A stretch of 64,000 bases of DNA from Chamaecrista fasciculata (GCA_003254925.1 QANZ01036527.1:235689-299688), one strand, 5' to 3'; positions 46,663 to 58,629 are shown, counted from the stretch's first letter. Notes: generated from the sequence alone by a model not told the origin. Translations and numbers: made by a program.

Positions 46663-49600
46663 TTAATTAGGTAGTGGGATGTCCATTAGATCTTCCCTAA
46701 CAGGAATTGGACGTTGCTCATTATCATCAACAAGTCCCTTTTCCATCTGGTTTTGCACAACAGGGTCGTTCTTTGTCTCTTTAAATGTTTGAGCAATGTC
46801 TTTTCTGAATGTCAGATAGATAATGGCCACAACATAAATGGCCATAAGTGGAAACACTATGATCCCAATCATCACATTCGCCACCTTTGGGAGACTGCTA
46901 TGAATTAGCCAATCTACAAAGCCTGTACTAAGGTAGTACACATTGATCCCAATGATTCCAAACCCTAAGATCCATGAAATCACTATGATCTGCAACCAAC
47001 ATTTGTAGAAATTTTAATTTGTATATACCAATTAACAGAGATGGGTTGAATGAAAAGAGTTAATCTCTCACAAAGTGATGAAAGTTATGTTTAAAAAATA
47101 CTTAAAGAAAAACAATTAAGGCTTTTTACTCCTCCCTATAGGTACGTTATGTGGAGATCAAATTTGAGACCCTTCTCATATGCTCTTGCCAATTGAGTCA
47201 CAACATGAAGGTAATCTAGAGCCTAATTTTAGCGAGAAGGATTACTCACAATGAGAGAGTTCTTGTGTGGTCCCATCTTGCTACTGCTACTGCTAAACTT
47301 GAGGAGTGGAATTAGTGCAAATGGGAGCTCAAAAGAAAGTATCATCTGTAAAACCATTTCCAATAGTATTAGACTATTAGTATGATTAGTGTGCATAGGT
47401 TTGGCTTTCTTAGAGAACAAAAAAAATTCACAAGGAATGATTGATCGGATCCAATAGTAATTTACACACCGAAGCAATGATAATAAGGCGTCCTGCTCCT
47501 GCTGATCCGCCAATAACTGCAACAATAAGACTAGGTATAATGGCAATACTCCTAGTCATCAAGTTCCTTATCCATGATTTCATCCTCAGATCCAAGAATC
47601 CCTAACCAAATTAAAGACATTAAATTTCAATGCAATGTACATAACAATTGATTAGACACCCCTCCAATCCAAAAATAAAAGCCCAAAAAAATAGACTCAA
47701 TTTTTCAAAATCCGGAAAAATAGGTCTACATTTTAATAATCATTCTATTATAAAGTTCGGCCTGTACTTTTAAGAAATCAGGTCTATAAAAGATTGGTAG
47801 AAGATGAAAAGTTTGCATAAGTACTGCAATAACCTGCATAATATACTGTCCTGCATAGGTGCCAGTGATAGTAGAGCTTTGTCCGGAGGCAAGTAATGCT
47901 ATGGCATAAATGGTTGAGCTAGACCTTCCCAATGCACTCTAAAACCATTCATGAAATTAGTAAATAATTGAATTATATATATATGAAGTATGACAAATGG
48001 TATATTAAAGTAAGAACCTTGACAAGAAAAGAAGCAGAATTGAGGGTGAGATCGTTGCATATATTTATATCTTCATTTGAAAGATTGCTAGCTGAGCATA
48101 CAGCGCCAGACACTGAAACCATTGCAACGTTTATCAGAAATGCTACAAACAAAGCTAATCCACTCTCTATGAGGAAGTATCTGCATGCATCCTGCACAAT
48201 AATAAGTGAAAAACTACAACAATTAGCCCCAAAGCTTAAATATTTAATCTCTTCACAAAACTAAGTTAATTAAGATATGCTTGATTATTATATAATGACT
48301 CACATTGATGCCACGCACAGAGCTGGGAACTTTTCTGGAAAGCACAAGAGCAGAGTGGAGAAAGAGATTGTGCCTGCATTATGCAATTTATCAGGAGTCA
48401 AATAAGAAATTACACCCAAATAATAATAGTAAAAAGAAGAGTAAATATACAATTTTGTACCTGAAAGCTACACAATTTAGTTTCGAAAATTCTAGTTCAC
48501 ACACTTTAATCTTCAAAATTTTGTGGATGCAATACGAGTTAGTCTATTAATTCTACTTTTTAGAGACAAACTTGATGGGATAGAAAGACTAAAAAGTATT
48601 GGTTCCAGTGATTAAACTGTATAAATTATCCTTTTAGGGTGTATCTTTCGAAGACTAATTTATATGTTTACTCTAAAAAGAATGAAATAAAATGACATTA
48701 GAGGAAGTGTAGAAAGAGTGTATATACGGCATAACAAGGGCACCAAGAAGGGCAATAGCATCGCCTGTGGCAGCATGACCAGAGAGTTTAGGGACAAACA
48801 TGCCCTTAAATACATCAGAAGCTGGTGGCTTCACTTTTCCCATTTCCACAAAGAAGCATCCTCCCATTATGAATACCAACACTGATATCAACAACTCCAG
48901 CTTCCTAACCTACTCCAACATCCCAAAAGTCACTTCATTTTATATATATATATATATATATTCTTTTCAATAACCTGTATAAACCAAACAACTATATATA
49001 TAGTTGAAGAGTAAACATGCAATTTGGTTTTTGAAAAATATACGAGTTAATAACTTTAATCCTTAAAATTTATGGACATAAAATTAAGTCATTTAAGCTC
49101 ATTTTTAGAATCTAACTTGTAGAGACAAAATGATTAAAATGTATTGGTTCTACGAATTTCAGAGATCAAAGAATGTAAACTATACTTTTAAGCATTGAGT
49201 TATTAACTCATGTATCTTTCAAGTTAGAATGATTTAGTAGATAAATGAATGAAATTGTTACCCCAAATCTCTGAAGACCAAGAAGCAAGAGAGTGCTGAG
49301 GCCAGTCAAGAGCACTCCTGCCCACACTGGAATGTGGAATAGTATGTTCAGTGCAAAGGCTGTGCCAATAACTGCATATATGCCACAAATTTCCATATTC
49401 ATTTTCTCAAATACAGTTAATGTCTCATAATTCATTTTCATTTGGCATTTAATATATATATATACATAGATATACTACATAAGTACCTTCTGGTATGTCT
49501 GCTGCTACAACAGCTAACTCAGCCAGCAACCATAAGCAGTACTTGATAAGTAATGGATATTCCTCTTTACATATCTCTGAAAGGTGTTTTCCTGTAAATT

Positions 49601-50687
49601 AGAATTAATTTATACATATTAGAATCTGATAAAAATGAGGTTTGACTACTATTTTGATGACTACCTCACATATGGGCTAACCTTCCTAACTATAGCCCAT
49701 CAATGACCCACTAGACACTCCATACCTCATCAACTCTCTCTCTCTCTAGATTTTATTTTCATTCTTATGTGTGTTGTTTAGAATTTTTTTTCTTCTCCTA
49801 TAAGGCTATATTTATAATGTTAGATCTATGTTCTATTTGATCTTCTTGAGGTATGTCTTTGTGTCACTTTATCTCATGAACCAAAGATTCATCTTTCCAA
49901 TAAAAAAAAAATCTCTCTTTGGATACTTGATTATTACTACTTTATTATTACTATTTTGATTATTAGAATTCATACGTAACTGTCTAACTCTCGTGTAACT
50001 TTGAATTTTTACCATTTTACAAAGTACTCAATTTATGAGTCCTTGATGATAAATATAAGATTATTAGAACCTTTTAATGTGACATAAACAGATTGGCATT
50101 TTTCTTTTATAATTTCTTCTCTTGAGTATTGTTTTGTTGCTATTGATCAAATTACCAGTGGTTACGCCAAGATTTGCAGCCAATGATTGGATGATGAGTG
50201 CAAAGAGTAGCCCAATAAGTATCACCCATAGCAGCTGCACACACAAGACAATATATATATATATATATATATATAGTATCTTTAGTTAATTTATTTCTAC
50301 AAAAAACTTAGATAGAGTAAAAAAAAACACACTCAATTAAGGAGGCTAAACTTGTTGCCTTTGTCTATAATAATGTATGATTGATGTTTAATGGTGAATT
50401 ACCTCATATTGATGGTTAGCTCCAGCTTGGAGATCAGTTTCCACTGTGTGATTATATATCAAACAAATTAAACAATGAAACAGTAACGTAATTTAAGAAA
50501 GCTCATACAAATATATAATAGATATATATAAAGAGAGGAAGAGAGATATATACTGTTTCCAGGATCAAGGTAAGCCATGGAGACGAGGAAACCAGGACCC
50601 ACATAGGATACAAACTTCCTCCACCCACGTTTCTGTATTTCATTCTGTGTATATATATATATATACATTATACAGAGTTGCAAACAA

Positions 50688-50723
<36 letters not shown>

Positions 50724-50930
50724 TTATGTTAATGAGGATATAATATATCCAGCATGAATTATAAACATAGATAAGAAATTAATGAAGAATGAAGAGACCT
50801 GGAATCCATGATGATGATCAAGTGATTCAGTGTTAGATTGGATCACTTCCAAGGCTGCCATACGCTTGCTTCCACCTCCTGAATTTCTTGACACACCTAA
50901 ACCTCCTTCATCACTACTACTAATCTCCAT
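46663..50930 (-). CDS. NRAMP6-like: NRAMP divalent metal transporter, 13 exons
   Basis: Exons on the minus strand: 50930-50799, 50644-50554, 50443-50403, 50234-50156, 49591-49487, 49371-49262, 48909-48728, 48373-48304, 48191-48018, 47938-47834, 47601-47470, 47345-47250, 46989-46663. They close in frame to 547 residues. TM1 has the metal-binding DPGN (71-74) before [11 protein letters not shown]6 has the MPH triad (246-248). The consensus transport loop is [19 protein letters not shown], followed by [15 protein letters not shown]. About twelve hydrophobic segments are visible. NRAMPs are proton-coupled Fe/Mn transporters. The sequence is closest, by memory, to the Arabidopsis NRAMP1/6 clade. 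N-terminus and C-terminus are hydrophilic, and the protein ends MDIPLPN. A broken second copy lies at 53523-55959. Confidence 0.95.
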
Positions 50931-51600
50931 TATTTCCTTAATTCTCTACCTCACTCTTTCTGTTTCTTTGTGTGTATTGTTCTTCAATGAATTCAATTTG
51001 TTTCACACACACCAACTGGATCACTTACCCTTCCGATTTCCCATGAATATTTATTATAATCGTAAAGATTGTAATCTATTAAATTTGATATTTTATGAAT
51101 ATCATATCTTTTAAACTTGAGATATAAAATTATGCTATCTCGTAGATCAGATTTCAATCTAAAAAATTTAAGATTCAATTTCAAGATTTCAAAATCAAGA
51201 GATATTTTCGTGGAGCACAACCCATATCTAGTTAGTGAATAGGGGATCCAATAAGATTTGAGAAAATCTTATGTAATTTGTAAAGTGACTTGTATTCCCT
51301 CAATTACTAATTTATTGGGAGAGAGTGATTTAAGTATTTGGGTTTAATAATCTAATGTGCCTAAGTTAAGTAATCCGGACATATCTAAAGTTTGAGATGT
51401 CTATAAATAAACTAATAGTTGAGTAGTATTTTAGAAGTAATTTATTCATCAGGGTATTAGACTCTTGTTTTTTTTTTTTTTCCTTTTCTCTTCTTGAATT
51501 TGAAAGAAAATTAGGTTAGAGCTGTTTAGGAATTTCAACAAATTTCAGAAGAGGGTCTTTCTGCAATTTGGGCGAAATTACAAAGAGGCTTTAATCACGG
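50931..51600. other. NRAMP promoter, then possible LTR of a copia remnant
   Basis: Upstream of the NRAMP start the DNA is AT-rich. From about 51240 to 51500 it contains CTATAAATAAAC as a TATA box and ends near a T-run. It could be the 5' LTR of the decayed copia element that follows, but no second LTR is available to define it. Confidence 0.3.
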
Positions 51601-52129
51601 ATTCACGCTACTGCGCATAGGCAAAATCGAAGGCGACGGAGGCTGCTGGCTTCCGGCAGAGGAGTTCGTCGCCGGCCTTGATCAACGGAGGATGGCGTGC
51701 AGCGGCGGTTTTCCGGCAGATCTGAACGGTGGTACGATCGGGCATCGCGAGCAGTGGGGAAGACGCGTTTTTTGGCGAGGATTTGCGTATCAGACGGCGG
51801 TTCGCGGCGGGACTTGGACAGAACTGGTCGACGGTCAACGGCGGCGGATTCTGTGGTGGTTTTCCGGCGGTGCAGGAAGCTGAAATTGACGCTTCGTGAG
51901 GAGCTTTTCTCGGCGTGAGCAGCGGCGTCGTTTGGTGGTTTTGCGCAAAGATCCTTGGCGGTCACGTGGTGGCAGTTCGGCGTTTTCTGGGTTTCATCCG
52001 TGTGCTGGGATTGTTCGTGTGATCTGTTTTGTAGCCGCCGGTGGGAAAGTTCGGAGTTGATGTTGGCGATTCGTGGAATATGTGTGGTGTGTTCGTTTGT
52101 GGCGTTTCTTATGTAAACAGGTAGTGTTT
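51600..52129 (+). other. GC-rich island, probably leader of the copia remnant
   Basis: In sharp contrast to its surroundings, this stretch is GC-rich (repeated CGGCGG and TTTTCCGGCAGA or TTTTCCGGCGG phrases) and is open in several frames on both strands, as GC-rich DNA tends to be. None of the frames resembles a known protein. Its position directly before the gag-like translation suggests an untranslated leader of a retrotransposon. Capture of host DNA is an alternative. Confidence 0.35.
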
Positions 52130-52970
52130 CACAACGGATTCGACGATCAACGATGTAAGTTCAACGACAAAGTATGAGGTTGAGAAGTTCGATGGAGGAA
52201 ACTTTAGTAATCGGCATTGGTTATTCAAGACTTATGACAGGCAATAGAAGAAAAATATGCCGATTCGGTGACGGAAGGACAGAGGAAGGTACAACAGAAG
52301 AAGGCGTTGAGTGCGTTATGAGTGTTACATACAGCGTTCTACGGGAGATTGCCAACGAGGAAACTGTAGTCGGCGAAATTAACCAACCTCCTATATTTGA
52401 AGAAGAGACTTTACAATTTGAGGATTAATTAGGGTACGCTAATCAAGTCTCACCTGGACGAGTTCAATTCGATAATTATTAATCTGAAAAATGTATAGGT
52501 GAAGATTGACGACGAGGATCAAGCTCTGATTGTGCTATGTTCACTACCGCCCAATCGAACAAAGGGAGAGAGATTGGTGTCGAGGGGAAGAGTGCAGGGA
52601 AAAACTCACATAAGTTCAATGGGCGATCGAGGTCGAAATCAAGGAAGACGAGCGGTTTCAAGTGTGGCGAGCTAGGTCACTCTAAGAAAGATTGTCATAG
52701 GCTGAAGGGAAATGAAAGAGATTCGTTGGATGATGAGAATTCGGTGAAAGTCGTTATTAACACTTGTAGTACTTCAGTGATGTCAAATGTGTAGGAGAGG
52801 GCGTGGTAGCTGGCCAGCATGGACTGAACTTTTAGGTTCTTAATACGGGTTCGACTTTTCATATGTCTCCACACAGGAGATGGTTTTCTTCGTATAACCA
52901 TATGAATGAAATGATCTATCTTGAAAATGGTATTTCATAAGCAATAGAGAGGAACAATCACATCAAAACG
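52130..52970 (+). mobile_element. Decayed Ty1/copia gag-protease remnant
   Basis: Scattered across frames with stops between, the plus strand encodes typical copia pieces in the right order: KYEVEKFDGGNFS (about 52170-52210, gag start), IDDEDQALIVLCSLPP (about 52507-52555), a basic stretch GRSRSKSRKTSGFKC followed by an incomplete zinc knuckle CGELGHSKKDC (about 52620-52695), and a protease-like NTGSTFHMSPHRRWFSSYNH (about 52840-52900) in which the usual catalytic Asp of DTG/DSG reads Asn. Everything after is lost where the SWI3C-derived duplicate begins at 52971. Dead element. Confidence 0.75.
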
Positions 52971-53330
52971 GTATTCAACCAAAATAAAGTTTGCAGCTGA
53001 TGAATGGTTGCAAGAGAGAGATAATGATTAATTGTTTTAGAGACCTTTTGAGATTCTTAATGCAAATCTAAGTGTAATATTTTAGAAATTTGCTTGTCTT
53101 TACAAGAAGGCGTCTACCTCATAAATATTACTCAACATTTTTATTTTGGAGCTATTGCGAACTCTGTTGACCTTCCTCTAAATAAAGTAGAAATGACTTA
53201 GAACACCCTTGTCATAATTTTTAAATAGCATCTGATGTTACAGGCTGATATTCTACTCTGCACTGATTGCTTCCATGATGGGAGATTTGTCATTGGTCAT
53301 TCAAGTATTGACTTTATGAGGGTAGATTCA
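52971..53330 (+). pseudogene. SWI3C fragment (end of intron 3 plus first 87 bases of exon 4)
   Basis: Nearly identical to 43002-43330 of SWI3C, including the acceptor (TGATGTTACAG) and the exon start at 53244 reading [20 protein letters not shown]. It breaks off after GGGTAGATTCA and continues directly with AGTAATACTTTTCATGAAAT, which in the first copy belongs to the NRAMP 3' flank (46493 onward). Relative to 43002-43330 it has an extra piece of about 40-50 bases around 53113-53155, and a few substitutions. It cannot be expressed as SWI3C. Confidence 0.92.
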
Positions 53331-53522
53331 AGTAATACTTTTCATGAAATGTTTATGCAATCAAGTCTAATAATAATAAATAATGATAAAAGCATGACTA
53401 AATAACACGATTGTATTATTATAAATAGATCTTGAAAATTTACAGAATACAGTATATACTAATATTATGTAGAAGTTAATACAACACACTAAATATACTT
53501 GTAGTTCGTTTTCATATATCTC

Positions 53523-55046
53523 CTAATCAGGTAGTGGGATGTCCATTAGATCTTCCCTAACAGGAATTGGACGTTGCTCATTATCATCAACAAGTCCCTT
53601 TTCCATCTGGTTTTGCACAACAGGGTCGTTCTTTGTCTCTTTAAATGTTTGAGCAATGTCTTTTCTGAATGTCAGATAGATAATGGCCACAACATAAATG
53701 GCCATAAGTGGAAACACTATGATCCCAATCATCACATTCGCCACCTTTGGGAGACTGCTATGAATTAGCCAATCTACAAAGCCTGTACTAAGGTAGTACA
53801 CATTGATCCCAATGATTCCAAACCCTAAGATCCATGAAATCACTATGATCTGCAACCAACATTTGTAGAAATTTTAATTTGTATATACCAATTAACAGAG
53901 ATGGGTTGAATGAAAAGAGTTAATCTCTCACAAAGTGATGAAAGTTATGTTTAAAAAATACTTAAAGAAAAACAATTAAGGCTTTTTACTCCTCCCTATA
54001 GGTACGTTATGTGGAGATCAAATTTGAGACCCTTCTCATATGCTCTTGCCAATTGAGTCACAACATGAAGGTAATCTAGAGCCTAATTTTAGCGAGAAGG
54101 ATTACTCACAATGAGAGAGTTCTTGTGTGGTCCCATCTTGCTACTGCTACTGCTAAACTTGAGGAGTGGAATTAGTGCAAATGGGAGCTCAAAAGAAAGT
54201 ATCATCTGTAAAACCATTTCCAATAGTATTAGACTATTAGTATGATTAGTGTGCATAGGTTTGGCTTTCTTAGAGAACAAAAAAAATTCACAAGGAATGA
54301 TTGATCGGATCCAATAGTAATTTACACACCGAAGCAATGATAATAAGGCGTCCTGCTCCTGCTGATCCGCCAATAACTGCAACAATAAGACTAGGTATAA
54401 TGGCAATACTCCTAGTCATCAAATTCCTTATCCATGGCTTCATCCTCAAATCCAAGAATCCCTAACCAAATTAAAGACATGAAATTTCAATGTAATATTT
54501 ATAAAAAGCCAGAAAAATTGGTCTACAATTTAATAATTAGGATAAATTACACTTTGGTACCTTGTTCCATGGATCAATTTCACTTTGGTACCTTTTTTTT
54601 TTGGTACCCTGTTCTTTGTTAGGGTATTAAAGTGTTAACGATACAAAGAACATGGTACCAAAACATCACTTTTGAAAGAATATAGTACCAAAATGTTAAC
54701 CGTGCAAAGAACAGGTACCAAAGAGTCACTTTTGGAAAAATAAGGTAAGTGAAATCGGTCTATAGAACAGGATATCAAAGTGTAATTTACCCTAATAATT
54801 ATTATATTATAAACTCCGGTCTTTATTTTTAACAGCCCAACTTGTAATCAGTTCTATAATAGAATGGAAGAAGCTGAAGAGTTTGCACAAGTTCTCGAAT
54901 AACCTGCATAATATACTGTCCTGCATAGGTGCCAGTGATAGCAGAGCTTTGTCCAGAGGCAAGTAATGCTATGGCATAAATGGTTGAGCTAGACCTTCCC
55001 AATGCACTCTAAAACCATCCATGAAATTAGTAAATAATTGAATTAT

Positions 55047-55078
<32 letters not shown>

Positions 55079-55959
55079 GAAGTATGACAAATGGCATATT
55101 AATGTAAGAACCTTGACAAGAAAAGAAGCAGAATTGAGGGTGAGATCGTTGCATCTTTCTATATCTTCATTTGAAAGATTGTTGGCTGAGCATACAGTGC
55201 CAGACACTGAAACCATTGCAACGTTTATCAGAAATGCTACAAACAAAGCGAATCCACTCTCTATGAGGAAGTATCTACATGCATCCTGCACAATAAAAGT
55301 GAATAAGCTACAACATTTAGCCGCAAGCTTAAATATTTAATCTCTTCACAAAACTATGGTAATTAAGACATGCTTGATTGTTATATAATGACTCACATTG
55401 ATGCCACGCACAGAACTGGGGACTTTTCTAGAAAGCACCAGAGCAGAGTGGAGAAAGAGGTTGTGCCTGCATTATATTATGCAATTTGTGAAGACTCAAA
55501 TAAGAAATAAGAAATTACACCTAAATAAAATACTAAAAATAAGAGTAAATATACAATTTGATCACTAAAAATACACATGGTGATAACTAAATCTCTAAAA
55601 GTCTAGTCGACACACTTTAGTATTTGAAAGTTATAGAGGTAAAACTAACTTATAGGGTCAAAAAGATTAAAATGTATTGGTTTCGCGACTTGTAAAGATT
55701 AAAANTACAAACTTCCTCCACCCACGTTTCTCTTTCTCTTTCTGTATTTCATTCTATGTATTAATGAGGATATGATATATCCAGCATGAATTATAAACAT
55801 AGATAAGAAATGAAGAATGAAGAATGAAGAGACCTGGAATCCATGATGATGATGATGATGATGATCAAGTGATTCAGAATTATATTGGATCACTTCCAAG
55901 GCTGCTATACGCTTGCTTCCATTTGACACACCTAAACCTCCTTCATCACTAATCTCCAT
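53523..55959 (-). pseudogene. Second NRAMP copy lacking part of exon 2 through exon 7
   Basis: Matches the first gene exon by exon: exon 1 55959-55834, the first 48 bases of exon 2 at 55753-55706, exon 8 55466-55397, exon 9 55285-55112, exon 10 55008-54904, exon 11 54461-54330, exon 12 54205-54110, exon 13 53849-53523. Between exon 2 and exon 8 the sequence jumps, at the single N (55705), into what corresponds to intron 7, so TM1 with its DPGN through TM6 are missing. Exon 1 encodes a longer histidine run, and exon 2 has a 12-base in-frame insert (AAAGAGAAAGAG-type). Intron 10 has gained a MITE. If the N hides a collapsed gap the gene could be whole; as assembled it is not functional. Confidence 0.9.
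54540..54792. mobile_element. Fold-back MITE in the NRAMP duplicate, 9-bp target duplication and empty site in the parent
   Basis: Starts GGATAAATTACACTTTGGTA and ends AGTGTAATTTACCC, with CTTTGGTACC arrays as in the element at 5367-5795. The exact 9-bp repeat TAATAATTA stands at 54531-54539 and 54793-54801. The corresponding intron of the first NRAMP copy (about 47730-47750) reads ...CATTTTAATAATCATTC... with no insert. So the element arrived after the duplication, and its borders are confirmed independently. Confidence 0.93.
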
Positions 55960-57600
55960 TTCTTTCCACTTTAATTTGTGTCTTTTTGTGTGTCAGTGTG
56001 TGTGTGTGTTTTACTTACTCTTCAATGTATGTCTTATTTTATAGACGTCTCTCTCTCACACACACACGTATTGGATCAGCCTTCCCATAGTCCATGAGTA
56101 CACATCATAGTTGTTAGTGGTAAAAAAATTATATACCAAACGTAAGCACGATTATTGAATATAATAGAAGGGGCTAGTTTTTCATAAGTGACTTCATATT
56201 CAATTATATGATGGGAGAAATATCTATAATTAACTTTTAATAATATTTCAAATATGTTTGTCTTCAATAAAAAATATTTGTAAAAACAAAAAAAAAATCT
56301 TAATAATTTTTTAAATATATATTTGTTGATTCTTCTAATCACAAACTTTATTGATATTATATATTTATTTTTTATGATTAATTGTACAAAACGATATCTT
56401 TTACATTTTCTTATTTATTTGCTATAATTGGATGTGTAAAAAATAGCTGCAAATTATATTTTGGCCAAAAAAAATTTTTGGTCCTTAATATATTTTTTTT
56501 TCCATCTTGATCTTTAATATTTTTCAATAGTTTTACTTTAGTCCTTAGTAAGTTTCATAATTGGTCTCGAACTATTGAATATGGTTATATCTCTATTATT
56601 TTAAACTCGAATACGATGAAATCAAAGCTAAAAACCTACAAGTTAAATTTAATAAAGTTTCAGTTTGTGTTCGACGAAGACGAAGACGAAGAAAAGTTTC
56701 AGTTTGTGTTCGACGCCGACGCACAGAAGAGAGAGTTGAGAGAGAGAGATTTCGAGGAAAATGAAGAGAGAAGAGCGATTTTGGTTGTGTTGAACAGATT
56801 TGAGAGAGTTTGAGAGAGAGATATGGAATTGATCGATTTGAGAGAGTTCTGGGACATGAGTTGAGTGAAGATGAAGAGAGAATAACGTTTTTTATCTTCA
56901 CTTTAGATTAAAGTGGGACTAACTATGTTTAAGCAGGGCACGTGAGATGCAGATGAGAGATTTCTGTTAAAATTGGACGGAAATCGTTTAGAGGGCACCA
57001 ATGTGCTAAGGGTCAAAACCTCAGGGTACCAAAGTGTAATTTACCCTAGTTTTTATTCTCTTAAAACGTGATAAGATCGTTGAATGACTTTTCAAAAAAA
57101 CAAATCCACGTACGGATAGTATGTATTTATCAAATGATGACATACATACCTAGAAGTATTAGGAGCAATAGGCTAAAGACAACCAATCGTTGACTTATTA
57201 AATACTTAAATTTAATTCGTTGGATCGATGATCTTTTTCACTTTGATAGTGCTAGTTAATCAGCTAGTGTAAACACTAATAATGCAAGTCAAATATTTAT
57301 TTGTAACCATTTATAAGTTTATATTCTTCAAGCCTATATATGTCGCCATACACATTTAAATAATACTAAAGTCTAATCTCACTTACCCTCCGTCCATAAT
57401 TGTTATTTAACTAACCAACAAATGTTAGAGAACAAATTAAGGAGAATATATAACGACATTATATTCTACACTAACGATGAAATATATAATAGAAGGATCA
57501 CCAACATAGTGACGAAATATAATTCACGAACTATAACCTTCTAACGGAATAATTTAAATAGGTTTAGGTAGCCAACGCACAATATATATATAATATATAT
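55960..57600. repeat. Upstream of the NRAMP duplicate; fold-back arms
   Basis: To about 56100 the sequence still resembles the upstream flank of the first NRAMP gene (CACACACAC and TTGGATCA phrases). From about 56470 a fold-back arm begins (TTTTGGTCCTTAATAT, TTTACTTTAGTCCTTAGT). Around 57000-57050 an opposite-facing CTTTGGTACC-family end appears (GGGTACCAAAGTGTAATTTACCC). The two do not match each other, so it is a composite. The GA-rich stretch 56670-56880 opens short frames, but no gene is supported. Confidence 0.5.
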
Positions 57601-57639
57601 ACATATTAGGGGCTTTTTGTGCCCGTATGTATGTAATGT

Positions 57640-58330
57640 TTGATTTGACATTTGTAGTTACTCCGTGACTAAATAGTATATTTCTATTATTCAATGACTA
57701 AATTGTTAGAAGTGTGAAAATTAAAAGACCAAATAATAAATTTTTACTTTCTTAAATCACATTTACTCTTTCTCTCTCCTATTATCTATATAGTTAGTCA
57801 ATTATCAAGTTTCACATATTTATTTCTTATTTTTTAATTTTTAATTTAATTATTTTTGACCAACCAAAAAGGTCCTCACACATATAATATAGTATATAAA
57901 TATACACTAGGGGCTTTGCGTGCCCTAACGAACACGCAAATATGTATGCAAAATAAATAAGGGACCAAATTGTTAACTTAGTAAAAAATTAAAGAGGGAT
58001 CAAATAGTAAATTTTCTCTTATTTTAATTAGATGTTATGTTTTAATTAGATGTAAAATAATATAGTATAGATATATACTATATTATATGTGCGAGGGTGT
58101 TTTGGTTAGTCAAAAATAATTAAATTAAAAATTAAAAAAACAAGAAATAAACATGTGAAACTTGATAATTGGCTAATTGTATAGATAATGGGAAAGAGAA
58201 GGTAATAGATAGAATTTAAGAAAGTAAAAACTTATTATTTGATCTTTTAATTTTCACACTTCTAACGATTTAATCCTTAAATAATAGAAATATACTATTT
58301 ACTTATTTAGTCACTAAATGTATGTATGTA
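57640..58330. repeat. Long inverted repeat (arms about 250 bp)
   Basis: The left arm, about 57640-57895 (GTGACTAAATAGTATATTTC, AGAAGTGTGAAAATTAAAAG, ... CATATAATATAGTATA), is repeated in inverse orientation at about 58075-58330 (TACTATATTATATG ... CTTTTAATTTTCACACTTCT ... GAAATATACTATTTA). The 180 bases between the arms are the dispersed repeat also found at 1031-1200. The phrase AGGGGCTTT occurs at the outer left edge and again at about 57908. Probably a foldback transposon of another family. Ends not fixed. Confidence 0.65.
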
Positions 58331-58629
58331 TGCATGTATGCATGCATGCGTGAGAGAGAGAAAGTGCTCAGACTCTCTTAAGTTAGACAGAGGTTAGATG
58401 GCAAAAGCATCTTCAGTATTCATAATTAATAAAGATCTAAATTGTAGGATAAGTTTTAATTGTACCATTAATTTCTTTTTTTTTTTGTGATCAATTCATC
58501 TTTAAATTTCCAAATTTGATTTAGTTTTTTTTTTCTCAAGATGGATCAAATGTTGTCAAAATTGTTAATCAAAATATTGACATGGTGACATGACAAATAA
58601 CTTTTTTTTTCTTTATTTTGGTGTGAATT

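Noticed and set aside
49592-50155. Possible SINE-like insert in NRAMP intron 4 (A-run near 49902)
   Set aside because: No box A/B promoter and no flanking duplication could be identified, so the A-run alone is not sufficient.
51603-51965. Arg/Ser-rich ORF of 120 codons
   Set aside because: GC-rich DNA is open in several frames here; composition is biased and no family is recognised.
53244-53330. A second SWI3C gene
   Set aside because: Only 87 bases of exon 4 are present, directly fused to the NRAMP flank; no SWIRM or SANT domain follows.
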